This document shows, one piece after another, positions 31,855 to 41,149 of a stretch of 64,000 bases of DNA (position 1 is its first letter; every line of letters begins with the position of its first letter). The stretch is from the NCBI GenBank assembly GCA_038503035.1, contig JAVSML010000960.1:90087-154086 (forward strand). Reading direction: 5' to 3'. This DNA comes from Crocodylus rhombifer (Eukaryota > Chordata > Crocodylia > Crocodylidae). The position numbers and the translations under genes were made by a program. The notes beneath the pieces were generated by a model. It made no database searches. It was not told where the DNA came from and saw only the letters and a program-made list of their open reading frames with translations.

Positions 31855-34314
31855 ATGGAACTCCCCACGGGCACCGATATGGCGCAACAGACGCTGCACC
31901 TAATAGCCCAGCTGCTACAGCAGCATCAACAGACTGCCTTAAGGCAGGTGAACTTGCAGGAGCATTTGCTCCAACAACAACAGGCTAGGGGAGGCCTGTA
32001 TAGCGGGGAAATGAACGTCCCCCGAATGAACAAGGAGGACGATGTAGAGGCCTTCTTAGAGACTTCTGAGCGGGCGGCCCTGGCTGCGGGAGTAGATAAA
32101 ACGAAGTGGGCCAGCAGACTGGGAGTCTTGTTGATCGGCCCCGCGCAGGCGGCATACCGAGCCTTGACGCGGGCCGAGGCTGGGGACTATGACCGAGTAA
32201 AGGCTGAGATCTTGCAGCGCTTAGAGATCACCACGGAGAAGCACAGGCAGGCCTTCCGAGGGGTCAAGGCCAAGGGGGAGAGGACCCCCAAGATGTTATG
32301 GCACAGTCTCAAGGATGAGATGACGAAGTGGCTGAGGCCAGCCATCGCCACAAAGGAAGAAATCTGCGACCAGGTGCTGTTAGAGCGGTTCCTGGCGGAC
32401 TTGGACGAAGACACCCAACACTGGGTAAGATGTCACGGCCCCACAACCTCCCTGCAGGCGCTGCAGCTAGCCGAACAGTATGCGGCGGCACAGGCGGGGC
32501 GACGTTCGAGCCGAGGGAAGCCGAGGCCGGAAGGCTCACCCCGAAAAGGGAAGGGAGGTAAGAGCGAGAAGGTCCCGGAGAGCAGTGTCATTTGTTGTTT
32601 CTGGTGTGGTGGGAAAGGACATCTTGCTAGGTCCTGCCCGACCAATGCTGAGTACCCCGCTAGCAAAGGGGCCCCACTCCCAAGGGGGGACAGTAGAGAG
32701 CGGGAGTCCACCCGGGAGGAGCCGATGGAGTGCGGGGTCGGCGGCAGGGAAGATTCCCCTCCTAGACCCTTACCCCGAGTTAAGACCTGGGTAGGACAAC
32801 GGCCCCTCATGGCCATAGTAGATACGGGGTGCACACAGACACTGGTCCGCCCATCGCTGGTCGAATGGAGGCGAGCACCTCGGTGTGCGGGAATCCACCT
32901 GGTTTGCCTGCACAACAAAAGAGCTTACTTCGAGCGGCGAATCCTCGAGGTCCGGCTCCAGGGTGTCTCTAGGCGCTTGCCCGTGGGATTGAGTGAGGAC
33001 ATCCTCCACCCTATGATTGTGGGGAGAGACTGGCCGGAGATTTACGAAGTACTGGCCACGCTCCGGCCACGAAAGGAATTAACGGAGGGCTTAGCTGGGG
33101 AAGAGACAGAGCAGCCCTGGCTGGGCGAGCTGGAAGGCCTAGCAAGCGGCTACCAGTTCCGTGAGGCCCAGGAGGAGGATGCAGAACTGCGACCCTTCCG
33201 CGAGGAAGCCCTCAAACCCCACTGGCAGCCAGTAAGCCCCACTGCGGATCGGGGACAGGGCCCCCGGGTCGAGCTGAGGCAGGGCTTACTGTACCGTATT
33301 AAACCCGATCCCCAGACAGGGAGGGAGGTGGAACAACTCTTAATTCCCCGCAGATATCGGACACCCCTATTACGGTTAGCCCACGGGAACCCGATGGGGG
33401 GACACTTGGGGAAGGGTAAGACAGAGGCCCGATTAACACACTGGTGCTTCTGGCCCCACTTGTATGAGGACGTCGAGAAGTTTTGCAAGGGGTGTCGGGA
33501 CTGCCAGCTAGTGAGCCCCCACAGGCCCCCACGCGCTCCCCTTCAGTTGATGCCAATTATACAGGACCCCTTCGCCAGGGTCGCTTTGAATGTGGTGGGG
33601 CCTTTACCGCGTAGTACCGCGGGATACCGGTTCCTCCTGGTTCTCATAGATTACGCCACCCGGTTCCTGGAGGCTGTCCCCTTACGGGCGGTGACGGGCT
33701 CCAAGGTGGCTGAGGAGCTCATGAAATGGGTGTCCCGGTTTGGGATCCCGAGGGAAATAGTAACGGACCAGGGAACAAACTTTATGTCCGCAGTGATGGC
33801 AGCAATGTGCAGGGTGCTGCATGTCACCCATCTGAGAATGACTGTGTACCACCCCCAAACTAATGGACTTGTGGAGCGCTTCAATATGACATTGAAGGGG
33901 ATGCTCCGTCGGTGCGCCCAGGAAGATCCTGCAAGGTGGGATCTATTGGTACCCCCTTTACTATTTGCGGTGCGGGATGCCCCGCAGGCCTCCATGGGAT
34001 ATTCCCCATTTAGGTTGGTTTTCGGGCACCAACCCCGAAGCTTACTGGACATAGTGAGGGAGAGCTGGGAGACCAGTGCGCGAGGGGGCCGCCAGGTGGC
34101 CGAGTACGCCCAGCAGATACAAGAACGACTCCACAAGGCTCAGCGGGCAGCCCAGGACAACCTCACCCAAGTTCAGAGGCAACAGAAGAACAGGTATGAC
34201 CAAGGGACCCGGGAAAGGGAGTTGCAGCCTGGCCAAAAGGTGCTGGTTATGTTGCCCAGCTCCCACAGTAAATTTGAGGCAAGATGGCAAGGGCCAGCAC
34301 GGGTAATAAGATGA
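31855..34314 (+). CDS. Gag-protease-integrase open frame of the Gmr1-like element
   Basis: An open frame of 819 codons starts in a good context (GAACAATGG) 38 bases after the primer site. Residues 1-60 are glutamine-rich. Residues 80-210 form the capsid region, whose second half (KWLRPAIATKEE, VLLERFLADLDEDTQHWV) resembles a SCAN domain. A CCHC knuckle follows at C248, C251, H256, C261. The protease motif is IVDTGC with D323. The integrase has the zinc finger H510, H517, C544, C547 and the core with D638 and E674, spaced 35 residues apart. The first acidic residue of the triad is replaced by N579 (codon AAT at 33589). The frame ends in a premature TGA within the GPY/F-type integrase tail. Gag and Pol share one frame without a shift. 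RT and RNase H lie downstream in broken frames. Confidence 0.9.
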   Translation: MELPTGTDMAQQTLHLIAQLLQQHQQTALRQVNLQEHLLQQQQARGGLYSGEMNVPRMNKEDDVEAFLETSERAALAAGVDKTKWASRLGVLLIGPAQAAYRALTRAEAGDYDRVKAEILQRLEITTEKHRQAFRGVKAKGERTPKMLWHSLKDEMTKWLRPAIATKEEICDQVLLERFLADLDEDTQHWVRCHGPTTSLQALQLAEQYAAAQAGRRSSRGKPRPEGSPRKGKGGKSEKVPESSVICCFWCGGKGHLARSCPTNAEYPASKGAPLPRGDSRERESTREEPMECGVGGREDSPPRPLPRVKTWVGQRPLMAIVDTGCTQTLVRPSLVEWRRAPRCAGIHLVCLHNKRAYFERRILEVRLQGVSRRLPVGLSEDILHPMIVGRDWPEIYEVLATLRPRKELTEGLAGEETEQPWLGELEGLASGYQFREAQEEDAELRPFREEALKPHWQPVSPTADRGQGPRVELRQGLLYRIKPDPQTGREVEQLLIPRRYRTPLLRLAHGNPMGGHLGKGKTEARLTHWCFWPHLYEDVEKFCKGCRDCQLVSPHRPPRAPLQLMPIIQDPFARVALNVVGPLPRSTAGYRFLLVLIDYATRFLEAVPLRAVTGSKVAEELMKWVSRFGIPREIVTDQGTNFMSAVMAAMCRVLHVTHLRMTVYHPQTNGLVERFNMTLKGMLRRCAQEDPARWDLLVPPLLFAVRDAPQASMGYSPFRLVFGHQPRSLLDIVRESWETSARGGRQVAEYAQQIQERLHKAQRAAQDNLTQVQRQQKNRYDQGTRERELQPGQKVLVMLPSSHSKFEARWQGPARVIR
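32176..32487 (+). other. SCAN-like capsid C-terminal region of Gag
   Basis: Residues about 108-211 of the Gag frame show the alternation typical of SCAN domains. There is an aromatic-rich helix near LWHSLKDEMTKWLRP, then ATKEEICDQVLLERFLADL and DEDTQHWVRCHGP, and a terminal helix ALQLAEQY. In SCAN zinc-finger proteins the matching landmarks are WLRP, a TKEQI..LLVLEQFL block and LP.ELQ.WV. It is established that SCAN derives from the Gag capsid of a Gmr1-like element. The match here is by eye. Confidence 0.75.
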
Positions 34315-34976
34315 GTCGGCCCAGTAAATTATGAAGTCCAGAGGGAGGGCTGACAGAGGACGTCCCAGATCCTGCACATTAATTTGCTGAAGGAGTGGCA
34401 GGAGCCACAGGGGCTCCTTCTAGAAATGGATCGGGAGTCAGTGGATGGAGATTAGCAAGGGCTAGAGGCGGGGCCCAAAACCTTAGAGGAGGGACTCCCC
34501 GGGGAAGGAGCGTCCCTCTCGCCGCACCAAAAGAAACAACTGCAGCGTTTAAACACGGAGTTCAGGGATGTGTTTACGGAAACTCCCGGGAAGGCTAGAG
34601 GCGTCGAACATGCGATCCTGACGCCGCGAGGTCAGGTTGCCAGAGAGAAGTGGCGGCGGATCCGCTTCTTCCGACGCCAACCAATTAGAGAAGAACTAAA
34701 CCGTATGCTGGCCCAAGGCATTATCACGCCTTCCCGCAGTCCCTGGCGGAGGCCGTTGGTGGCCGTAACTAAGCCGGACGGCAGTTTGCGGCTGTGCGTC
34801 GACTTTAGAAAGGTGAATGCCATCACACAGTTCGACGCCTTCCCTATGCCCCAGGTGAACGAACTAGTGGAGAGCATCGGGCAGGCTAACTTCATCTCCA
34901 CCCTGGATCTGGCAAAGGGATACTGGCAGATCCCCTTGCGGAAGGAGGATAAGCCCAAGACCGCGTTTGGAACACC
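34315..34976 (+). pseudogene. Integrase tail and N-terminal RT, with in-frame stops
   Basis: The reading frame of the 819-codon ORF continues here but is broken by TGA at 34312-34314, TGA at 34351-34353 and TAG at 34453-34455. From 34456 to 34976 it is open and holds a connector and RT fingers/palm: WRRPLVAVTKPDGSLRLCVD, then DFRKVNAIT, then motif A STLDLAKGYWQIPL with catalytic Asp at 34906-34908. Both TGA codons lie where an Arg codon of CGA type would fit, consistent with CpG decay. At about 34972-34976 the frame breaks by one base relative to the RT sequence that follows. Confidence 0.85.
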
Positions 34977-35399
34977 ATGGGCCTGTACGAATTCAAGAGG
35001 ATGCTGTTTGGGTTGAATGGGGCTGCAGCCACCTTCCAAAGGCTAATTGACTGGGTGCTGGTGCCTCACCAAGAATACGCCGCCGCATATATCGACGACA
35101 TTGTGGTCTACACCCAGACGTGGGAGCAGCACCTTCGGGCCCTGAGGAAGGTCCTGCAGGAGTTACGGGGTAAAGGCCTAACGGCCAACCCGAAGAAATG
35201 TGCCCTGGGAAGATCAGAGACTAAATACCTCGGCTTCCAGGTAGGCAAGGGGCAGGTAAGGCCCTTAAGGGACAAGGCGGCGGCCCTCCGGGACTATGAG
35301 GCCCCAGTGACTAAGAAACAGATGCGGGCCTTTCTGGGGTTGGCCAGCTACTATCGGCGGTTCATTCCCCGGTTTGCAGAACTGGCTAACCCCTGGTAG
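34977..35399 (+). pseudogene. RT palm and thumb with YIDD, shifted frame
   Basis: In the third frame, this starts within the block GLYEFKRMLFGLNGAAATFQ (RT motif B region). It contains the intact catalytic motif YIDDIVVY (the two Asp codons at 35094-35099), then LGFQVGKGQVRP and the thumb block MRAFLGLASYYRRFIPRF. It ends in TAG after a run of C at 35391-35393, where a second one-base frame break occurs. The sequence is otherwise well preserved, with all RT catalytic residues present across the two pieces. Confidence 0.88.
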
Positions 35400-36181
35400 A
35401 CACAACCAAGGGGCGGGAGCCTCCCCGAGTCAACTGGACCCCGGAAAGGCGTAAGGCTTTCGAAGAGCTCAGGCGAGCATTGTGTCAGGGGGTCGTGCTA
35501 CATACTCCGGACTTTAACGTTCCCTTTACTCTGCAGACCGATGCTTCGGCGTATGCCCTGGGAGCTGTCCTCTCACAGGAGGTGGAAGGAGCGGAGCGTC
35601 CCGTGGCGTTTGCCAGCTGGAAACTAAACGAGCATGAGCAAAGGTACTCCACGATCGAGAGGGAGTGCCTCGCTATACGGTGGGGCATAGACTATTTCAG
35701 ATATTATTTATTGGGCCGGGAGTTCCGGCTAGTGACAGACCACGCCCCTTTACGGTGGCTCAACTCTGCCAAGACAGAGAATGCGAGGATTATGCGATGG
35801 GCCCTGGCGCTACAACCCTACCAGTTCCAAATTGGGTATAAGCCGGGGCGCAGTAATACGGTAGCAGACTTTTTGTCTCGGTGCGGAGGGGCAGAGACAC
35901 CTCCTGAGCCCTCGGTATCGTCCCGTACAGACTGGAAGAAGCCAGAGGGGGGCGAAGCTGGTCAGTCAAAAGGAACGCCTATCGGCGTCTCCAGGGGTGG
36001 GGTCTGTGAGGGGGCCAAGGCCCCAGGGGGCGAGGGTCGGGCGAGGAACACCGGAGTTCCGCCTAACTTCCGGGGCCCGACCCGGAAGTTCGGCCGGGGG
36101 CTTAGCACTTCCCGGAACTCGGACTGGGACCGGCCCGGGAGAATAAAAGGAGTCCACCTACCCCAAGCAGGAGAAGACTGA
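35394..36181 (+). pseudogene. RNase H domain reading into the 3' LTR
   Basis: In the second frame the connection to RT is followed by the RNase H domain. QTDASAYALGAVLS has the first Asp at 35540-35542. RECLAIRWGIDYFR gives the catalytic Glu, LVTDHAPLRWLN the second Asp, and NTVADFLSR the final Asp. The RNase H catalytic set is therefore intact. No stop precedes the 3' LTR (36005), and the frame runs a further 58 codons into it before TGA at 36179-36181. The tail after the RNase H domain has no recognised fold. Confidence 0.85.
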
Positions 36182-37280
36182 GGCTCCAGCCGGAGCCTGC
36201 ACCGGGAGCTGCGGAGCCGGGAGCTGCGGAGCCGGGAGCCATGCGGCAGGAGCCGGCGGCAGCAAAGCCGGGAGCCACGGAGCCGGGAGCCACGCGGCAG
36301 GAGCCGGCGGTGGCGGCGCAGGGAGCTGTGGAGCCGGGAGCTGATGAGCCGGGAGCCACGCGGCAGGAGCTGGCGGCAGCGAAGCTGGGAGCCACGCGGC
36401 AGGAGCCGGCGGCAGCGAAGCCGGGAGCTGCGGAGCCGGGAGCTGAGGAGCCGGGAGCCACGCGGCAGGAGCCGGCGGCAGCGAAGCCGCGGAGCTGGGA
36501 GCCACGCGGCAGGAGCCGGCGGCAGCGAAGCCGNNNNNNNNNNCCGCGGAGCTGGGAGCCACGCGGCAGGAGCCGGCGGCAGCGAAGCCGGGAGCCGCGG
36601 AGCCGGGAGCCATGCGGCAGGAGCCGGCAGCAGCGGCGCGGGGAGCTGCAGAGCCCAGGACCGCACCGCAGGAGCCAGCGGGGCCGGGAGCTGTGGAGCC
36701 AGAGGCGGTAGCGACTCTAGACGACGAACCGGTAACAAGGGGGCCGGCGGCAGCCGCGCCGGAGGAGACCGGAACGGGAGGTTCTGACGGAGGGACCCTT
36801 CTCCGGCAGCTGCGGGCAGTTTGGCCGCGGAAGAAGACCCGCGGGCAGGGAGGTAAGCCTCGCAACCCCCCCGGGTCTCGAGAGACAGTCAATAGGGGTA
36901 AAGACACCCCGGACCCATAGGAGCTAGCTGCACCTGGATAGACCAGGTGCCGTAAGGACTCCTGAAGAGGGTCCGGCAGTGCGAGGGCGGTACCCCACTG
37001 CAGGACTAGGACACGGACAAGGGAGCCCCTGACGGAGGCTAACCCCGGAGGACCGGGCGAGGGTGTAGGGGAGGAGGAGCCCTCAGGACCCCTGGACCTT
37101 GGAGAAGAGGTACCCTATCCGGACCGCCAGCTTCCCCGTACGGGTGAGCCCCCATATTACATCAAGTCGTGGCAGGCGAGATCGGCGGAAGCAGGAACGG
37201 CCCGTCGCGTACCCCTCCTCTCCAGGAGCCGTCCGGGGATAGGGGGACTCACGGCAGGTGACGCACCCCATCCCCTCACA
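36005..37280 (+). repeat. 3' LTR of the Gmr1-like element
   Basis: It starts after a purine-rich stretch (AGGGGTGGGGTC at 35993-36004, the probable polypurine tract) and ends in CCCCTCACA. At 1276 bases it is longer than the 5' LTR because its minisatellite (about 36186-36640) has more units. A 10-N gap at 36534-36543 lies inside this array between two near-identical units, so the true length is uncertain. The AATAAAAG motif is at 36142-36149. Confidence 0.93.
36534..36543. other. Assembly gap of 10 N inside the LTR minisatellite
   Basis: The sequences on either side of the Ns are repeats of each other (CCGCGGAGCTGGGAGCCACG), so the gap probably marks an unresolved copy number rather than missing unique sequence. 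Confidence 0.95.
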
Positions 37281-38310
37281 AATGTCCACATCATTAATGA
37301 AGAAACTGAACAATATGGGTCCAAGGACAGAGCCGTGGGGGACCCCACTGGTCATAGGGCACCATGACGCTTGACTTCCATCAGTTACCACCCTCTGGGT
37401 CCAACCCCAGTACCAATTTCCCAGCCAGCGGATTGTGGTGGACCCAAGGCCACAGTTGGCCAGTTTTGCCAAGAGGTGATTATGGGATACCAGATCGAAG
37501 GCTTTTTTGAAGTCAAGATATATGACATCAATCTCTTCTCTCTTGTCCAGGTGATAGGCCACCTGATCATAAAAGGAAATGAGATTGGTCAAGCAAGACT
37601 TACCCACAACAAACCCATTGGCCAGTCCATTAAGGATGGCCTCTTTAATAAACTTTTCTAAGATTTTCTCCAGGCTAGAAGTCAGGCTGATGGGCCTATA
37701 GTTTGCTGGATCCACCTTCCTCCCTTTCTTGAAGATAGGTACCACATTGGCCTTCTTCCGGTCTTTGGGCACTACACCAGAGTGCCAGAAGTTTTTAAAG
37801 ATCTATGCCAGAGGCTGGGCTATGATGCTTGCCAGCTCTTTGAGTACCCTGGGGTGTAGATTGTCAGGACCAGCTGACATGAAGGTATCCAGCTTCTCAA
37901 GGTATTCCTTTACAAGGTCAGCATTGATGGAGGGCAGGGGATCTCCCTCACTTGGACCTCCCTGTCCCGTAGCAGGCATGAGCATCCCATGGGACTGATG
38001 AAAGACTGACGTAAAGTACACATTTAATAGGTTAGCTTTTTTCTGGGCGTCAGTTGTCCCTTCTGGTTCAGCAGGGGTACAATGTTGTCCTTGCTTTTCC
38101 TCTAGCTCCCCACATATCTGAAACAGGACTTTTTATTGTCCTTGATGCTCGAAGCTAGTTGGAGTTCAGTTGCAGCCTTGGCTTTCCTGGTTTGCTCCCT
38201 GCAGGACCGGACCAGTGCAGAATATTGCTCCTTGGATGTGAATTCCACCCTCCATCGTCTCATGTCTTCTGTACGTTTTATCTTCTCTCCCTCAGCTTTG
38301 TCCTATCTCT
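37281..38310 (-). pseudogene. CR1 LINE, 5' continuation of the split copy
   Basis: This continues the CR1 interrupted at 30742. The minus-strand frame 37083-37772 (its last part reads into the LTR) carries ANVVPIFKKGRK, NYRPISLTS, the motif-A block VIYLDFKKAFDLVSH and motif B SGVPHGSVLGP. Frame 37803-38021 carries INADLVKEYLEKLDTF and HPRVLKELASI. About ten codons found in the 52-56 kb copy before FVVG are missing (near 37615). Upstream of about 38310 similarity fades within the segment that follows the endonuclease domain, so the endonuclease itself is absent. Confidence 0.9.
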
Positions 38311-38649
38311 TGAAGAGTTCATAGTACATCCACCTTTTTCCAAATTCTCACGTCATCCACTTCCTTTCACCCTGTCCTACATCAGTATCCCACACTTTTT
38401 AAAAATCTCCTTAGCTGTGGTGGCAACAGCTCCCAATCCTAATTTCTCAGTTTGCTCTATATTAATGACCCATCTGATTCCTTAGCTGCCCATTTGCTTA
38501 TCTTTATATCTTTTGCTATTCAGTTCTGAATCTACTTTCCCACTTGTAAAGTGATGATTCACTTGGTCTGCTTCTTATTGCTTTCTGATCTTCTATTTCT
38601 CTTGTCTCTACATCACATTTAACCATTTTGTTATACAATCTTGTGCTTG
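38311..38649. other. Pyrimidine-rich unrecognised sequence
   Basis: It could contain further, more diverged LINE sequence upstream of the CR1 truncation, but no motif is readable. Confidence 0.3.
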
Positions 38650-39060
38650 GTTATTGTACACTGCAAGTTCTTTCATTGTACACGTGCCTTCAAGCAGCAG
38701 ATAATGCAGCATGAGTTGCCTAGTCTGAGGCTCTGTGTCACCCATCACAGCTGGTTGAACCAACGATGTAGCCCCACTTCTTCATTAGTTCCTTGGAGTG
38801 TCCAACTCTAGTACATAGGCAGTTGAGACATTGCCACCTTTGCCATGGTTGGTCAACCCTGGTGGTAAGGACTCAGCCACTAGAATGTACACTTTTCTGC
38901 TGCTAGGTATTTTCTTTAGCCTCTTGTTCCATATCTGTAGTCGTGTCTTCTTGGGTGTGACATTAAGAGGTTGGGTGCTGATGGGGATGCTCCTGCATGA
39001 TTTCAGACATTTGTGTGCTATGGGATGATCATATAGCAGGTGTCTCATATCTTCAGTTTG
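38650..39060 (-). pseudogene. Non-CR1 LINE, C-terminal remnant
   Basis: The minus strand reads RHLLYDHPIAHKCLKSCRS, then VTPKKTRLQIWNKRLK and LPPGLTNHGKG in the frame 38785-39048. Another register gives MKKWGYIV followed by a cysteine-bearing motif. This series (basic helix, PPG, then KKWGYI.D..C.CG and a terminal HC-type knuckle) occurs after the RT domain of several LINE clades such as Jockey/I-related or Kiri-like groups. It is not CR1-like. The clade assignment is open, and frame changes show it is inactive. Confidence 0.45.
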
Positions 39061-40485
39061 TCTCAGTCATTCTGTCCTGCTGGCCTCTGCTCTTCTGATG
39101 TCAGGTGGGGTGAAGCCAGCCAGCAGGTACAAACTGTTTTGGTTGGTAGACTTCAGACACCCTGTGGTGCATCAGCAGCTATCATTCAGAATGAGGTCAA
39201 GGCACTTAGCATGTTCTCTTCCGTACAGGGCATATATACTCAGCAACTCTCTGATATCTCTTGCTAACACCCACTGCCCCTGACCATTGGTCTTATGCAG
39301 CATTTTGCATTAACTCCATCCTTCTTGGCCCTCCAGTCAGTCCTTCTTTGACTTGTTTCATTAGACTTCTGGTTTCAGACCTTTCCATGTTGCCTTCTTT
39401 TCTCCCTCCCCTATGGATTCTTCAGTCATTTGATTTGCTGTTCTCTCTTCCTCTCCTTTGCCTTCTCTCTCTCGCATAAGAAAGGTCATTTTGCTTATTC
39501 CTAGGAAAGGCTTACCACATTTGTCCATTTCCTCTGACCCTTCTCTGGGGAAAGTTCTGTGACCATGCCACTTGCTTTATCATAGATCTGGTCTCTTCTT
39601 TGGTTTTGTCATTTTTCTAGTTAAACAACTATATTTTTCTATCCTGTTTCTCAATATTTCCCCTTTGATACTCTCCATAACTGTTAACTTCCTACAAACT
39701 ATATTGTGTTTGTCCCCCTCGGTGCCTCCATCCTCTGTCCTTTTCCCCACCAGCCCCTGAAGACCACTCAGAATATTGCTTCTGAGATTATCTTCTTGGT
39801 TTGTCACTTTGACCACATCATTCCCATCTTAACAACCTTCAGCAGCTTCTCTGCCTCAACCCCATTAAGACAAGAGCCTTCACCATTAATGTAGACCATA
39901 GGCGGATGTATTAACGTAGTGAGTGTTGGCAGCCTTGATTGCCTACCTCTCTGCTTCTAATACTGCTGCACTCCATGCATGTGGAATAACCACCCTTTTA
40001 TCCTACCTCTAAGTCCCTCCTTAAATCCTATATGTGCCATGAGGCCTATGTATATCATCATCATCTGGCCACAGCGAGATAATAGTGATCAGCCCCTTTT
40101 TCCTGCTAGGCTTTGTTCATTTGTTATCCATCTTCTCATTTCTCCTATACCTTTGTCTGTTTCATGCTTCTTGCATAATATCTGGGCTGTGAGCTCTTTG
40201 GGAAACAGACTGCTGCTTTGTCTGTGTGTACGTGTATGTACAGCACCCACTACAAGGGACTCTTCTCCTTGACTGGGTTTCCTAAATGCTCCTAAGTAGA
40301 AGTAAATAACTATCACAAGACATGTGGATATTTAAATGTCCAGTATCTTTTCTTCCTCATCACTTTCTTCCATTTCATTTCCACCAACCCTTCTTTCTGA
40401 CATCCATATCTCTCTCTAGACCAATTCTATTCATTCTCAGTTGTGTTTCCTTTACAGGGGGGATTTTATTCTTACACTGTTACAT
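39061..40485. other. Pyrimidine-rich unrecognised sequence
   Basis: A long CT-rich stretch on the plus strand (39260-40440), with no recognisable gene. Open frames rich in Ser, Leu and Phe reflect this composition. Confidence 0.4.
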
Positions 40486-40950
40486 CAGTGGTGCTCAACC
40501 TACAGCCTGTAGGAGCTTGTCATCTAGCCTTTGGGGTTCCCCAGGGTCTGGAAATTTGATAGCTGGGGAGTGGTGGCAAAGTTAATTGCCACATCTCTGG
40601 ATAATTGCCACAGCAATTAACACTGCGAGTATTCTTTCTGTATCCCCCTTCACCAAATTTCCAGACCTGTGGGGAAGCCTCTTAGGAGATTGTGTAAAGA
40701 GACTGTGTTAAGATGACATGATGTTGGGTCAGATCCAAAGCATAGGGTCCGGGTGCCATTTGGGGTAGGTCCACAGTCTGATTGGGTTCATGGAGTCAGG
40801 TGGGTGAATGGGCCCATACACTTGGTCACATCTAGAGGCTGACCCTACCTCTTGTTCTGGCCTGTGAACCAATCCAATACACCGGATCCAGCCTGAAAGC
40901 TGGCACCATGCCACTCATTTAGCCCTTGGAAAATGGATTGAATGCCTCTG
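40486..40950. mobile_element. hAT-like non-autonomous element
   Basis: The left end is CAGTGGTGCTCAACCTACAG and the right end, read inward, is CAGAGGCATTCAATCCATTTTC. The flanking 8-mers TGTTACAT (40478-40485) and TTTTACAT (40951-40958) match at 7 of 8. The 465-base interior is non-coding. Confidence 0.7.
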
Positions 40951-41149
40951 TTTTACATTCACTGTTTTTTACACCCCACACTTTGTTCATCTAACCCCTT
41001 GCTCTATCCAGTGTTATACTGTATCTCTCTTTTATTCAGGGTTTTCACTTCAGTCCCTTTTGTTTCTTCTGTTTAAATGTCAACAGTTGTCCTTCTTTCT
41101 GTCTCTCTATTAATACTTGGCATTTGCGTAGTCTTTTACTGACATTCAG

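Larger units (their letters stand above)
30743..37280 (+). mobile_element. Gmr1-like Ty3/gypsy LTR retrotransposon
   Basis: A 6.54-kb element bounded by TGTGAGGGG...CCCCTCACA, a 9-base inverted repeat at its extreme ends, and by a perfect 5-bp target duplication AATGT (30738-30742 and 37281-37285). Both LTRs, a tRNA-Gly primer site and coding regions for Gag, protease, integrase, RT and RNase H are present in that order. Integrase before RT is the Ty1/copia order, yet integrase, RT and RNase H read as Ty3/gypsy proteins and the RT has gypsy-type motifs. This arrangement defines the Gmr1-like group first described in cod and other deuterostomes. No env-like frame exists. Three stops, two frame breaks and an altered integrase residue make this copy non-autonomous. 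LTR differences are few, so insertion was recent relative to the CR1 it sits in. Confidence 0.92.

Noticed and set aside
32176..32487. Exon of a host SCAN zinc-finger gene
   Set aside because: The region is embedded in one frame with CCHC knuckle, protease and integrase between two LTRs, so it is Gag of the retrotransposon.
31855..36181. Ty1/copia element, suggested by integrase before RT
   Set aside because: Integrase tail with GP(Y/F)-like block, RT with FGLNGAAATFQ and YIDD, and RNase H read as gypsy proteins. The gene order alone is explained by the Gmr1-like group.
35962..36920. Long open frames in the 3' LTR on both strands
   Set aside because: Same cause as in the 5' LTR. Some also cross the N gap.
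30743..37280. Endogenous retrovirus with env
   Set aside because: No frame between RNase H and the 3' LTR encodes an envelope-like protein. RNase H ends about 115 bases before the LTR.
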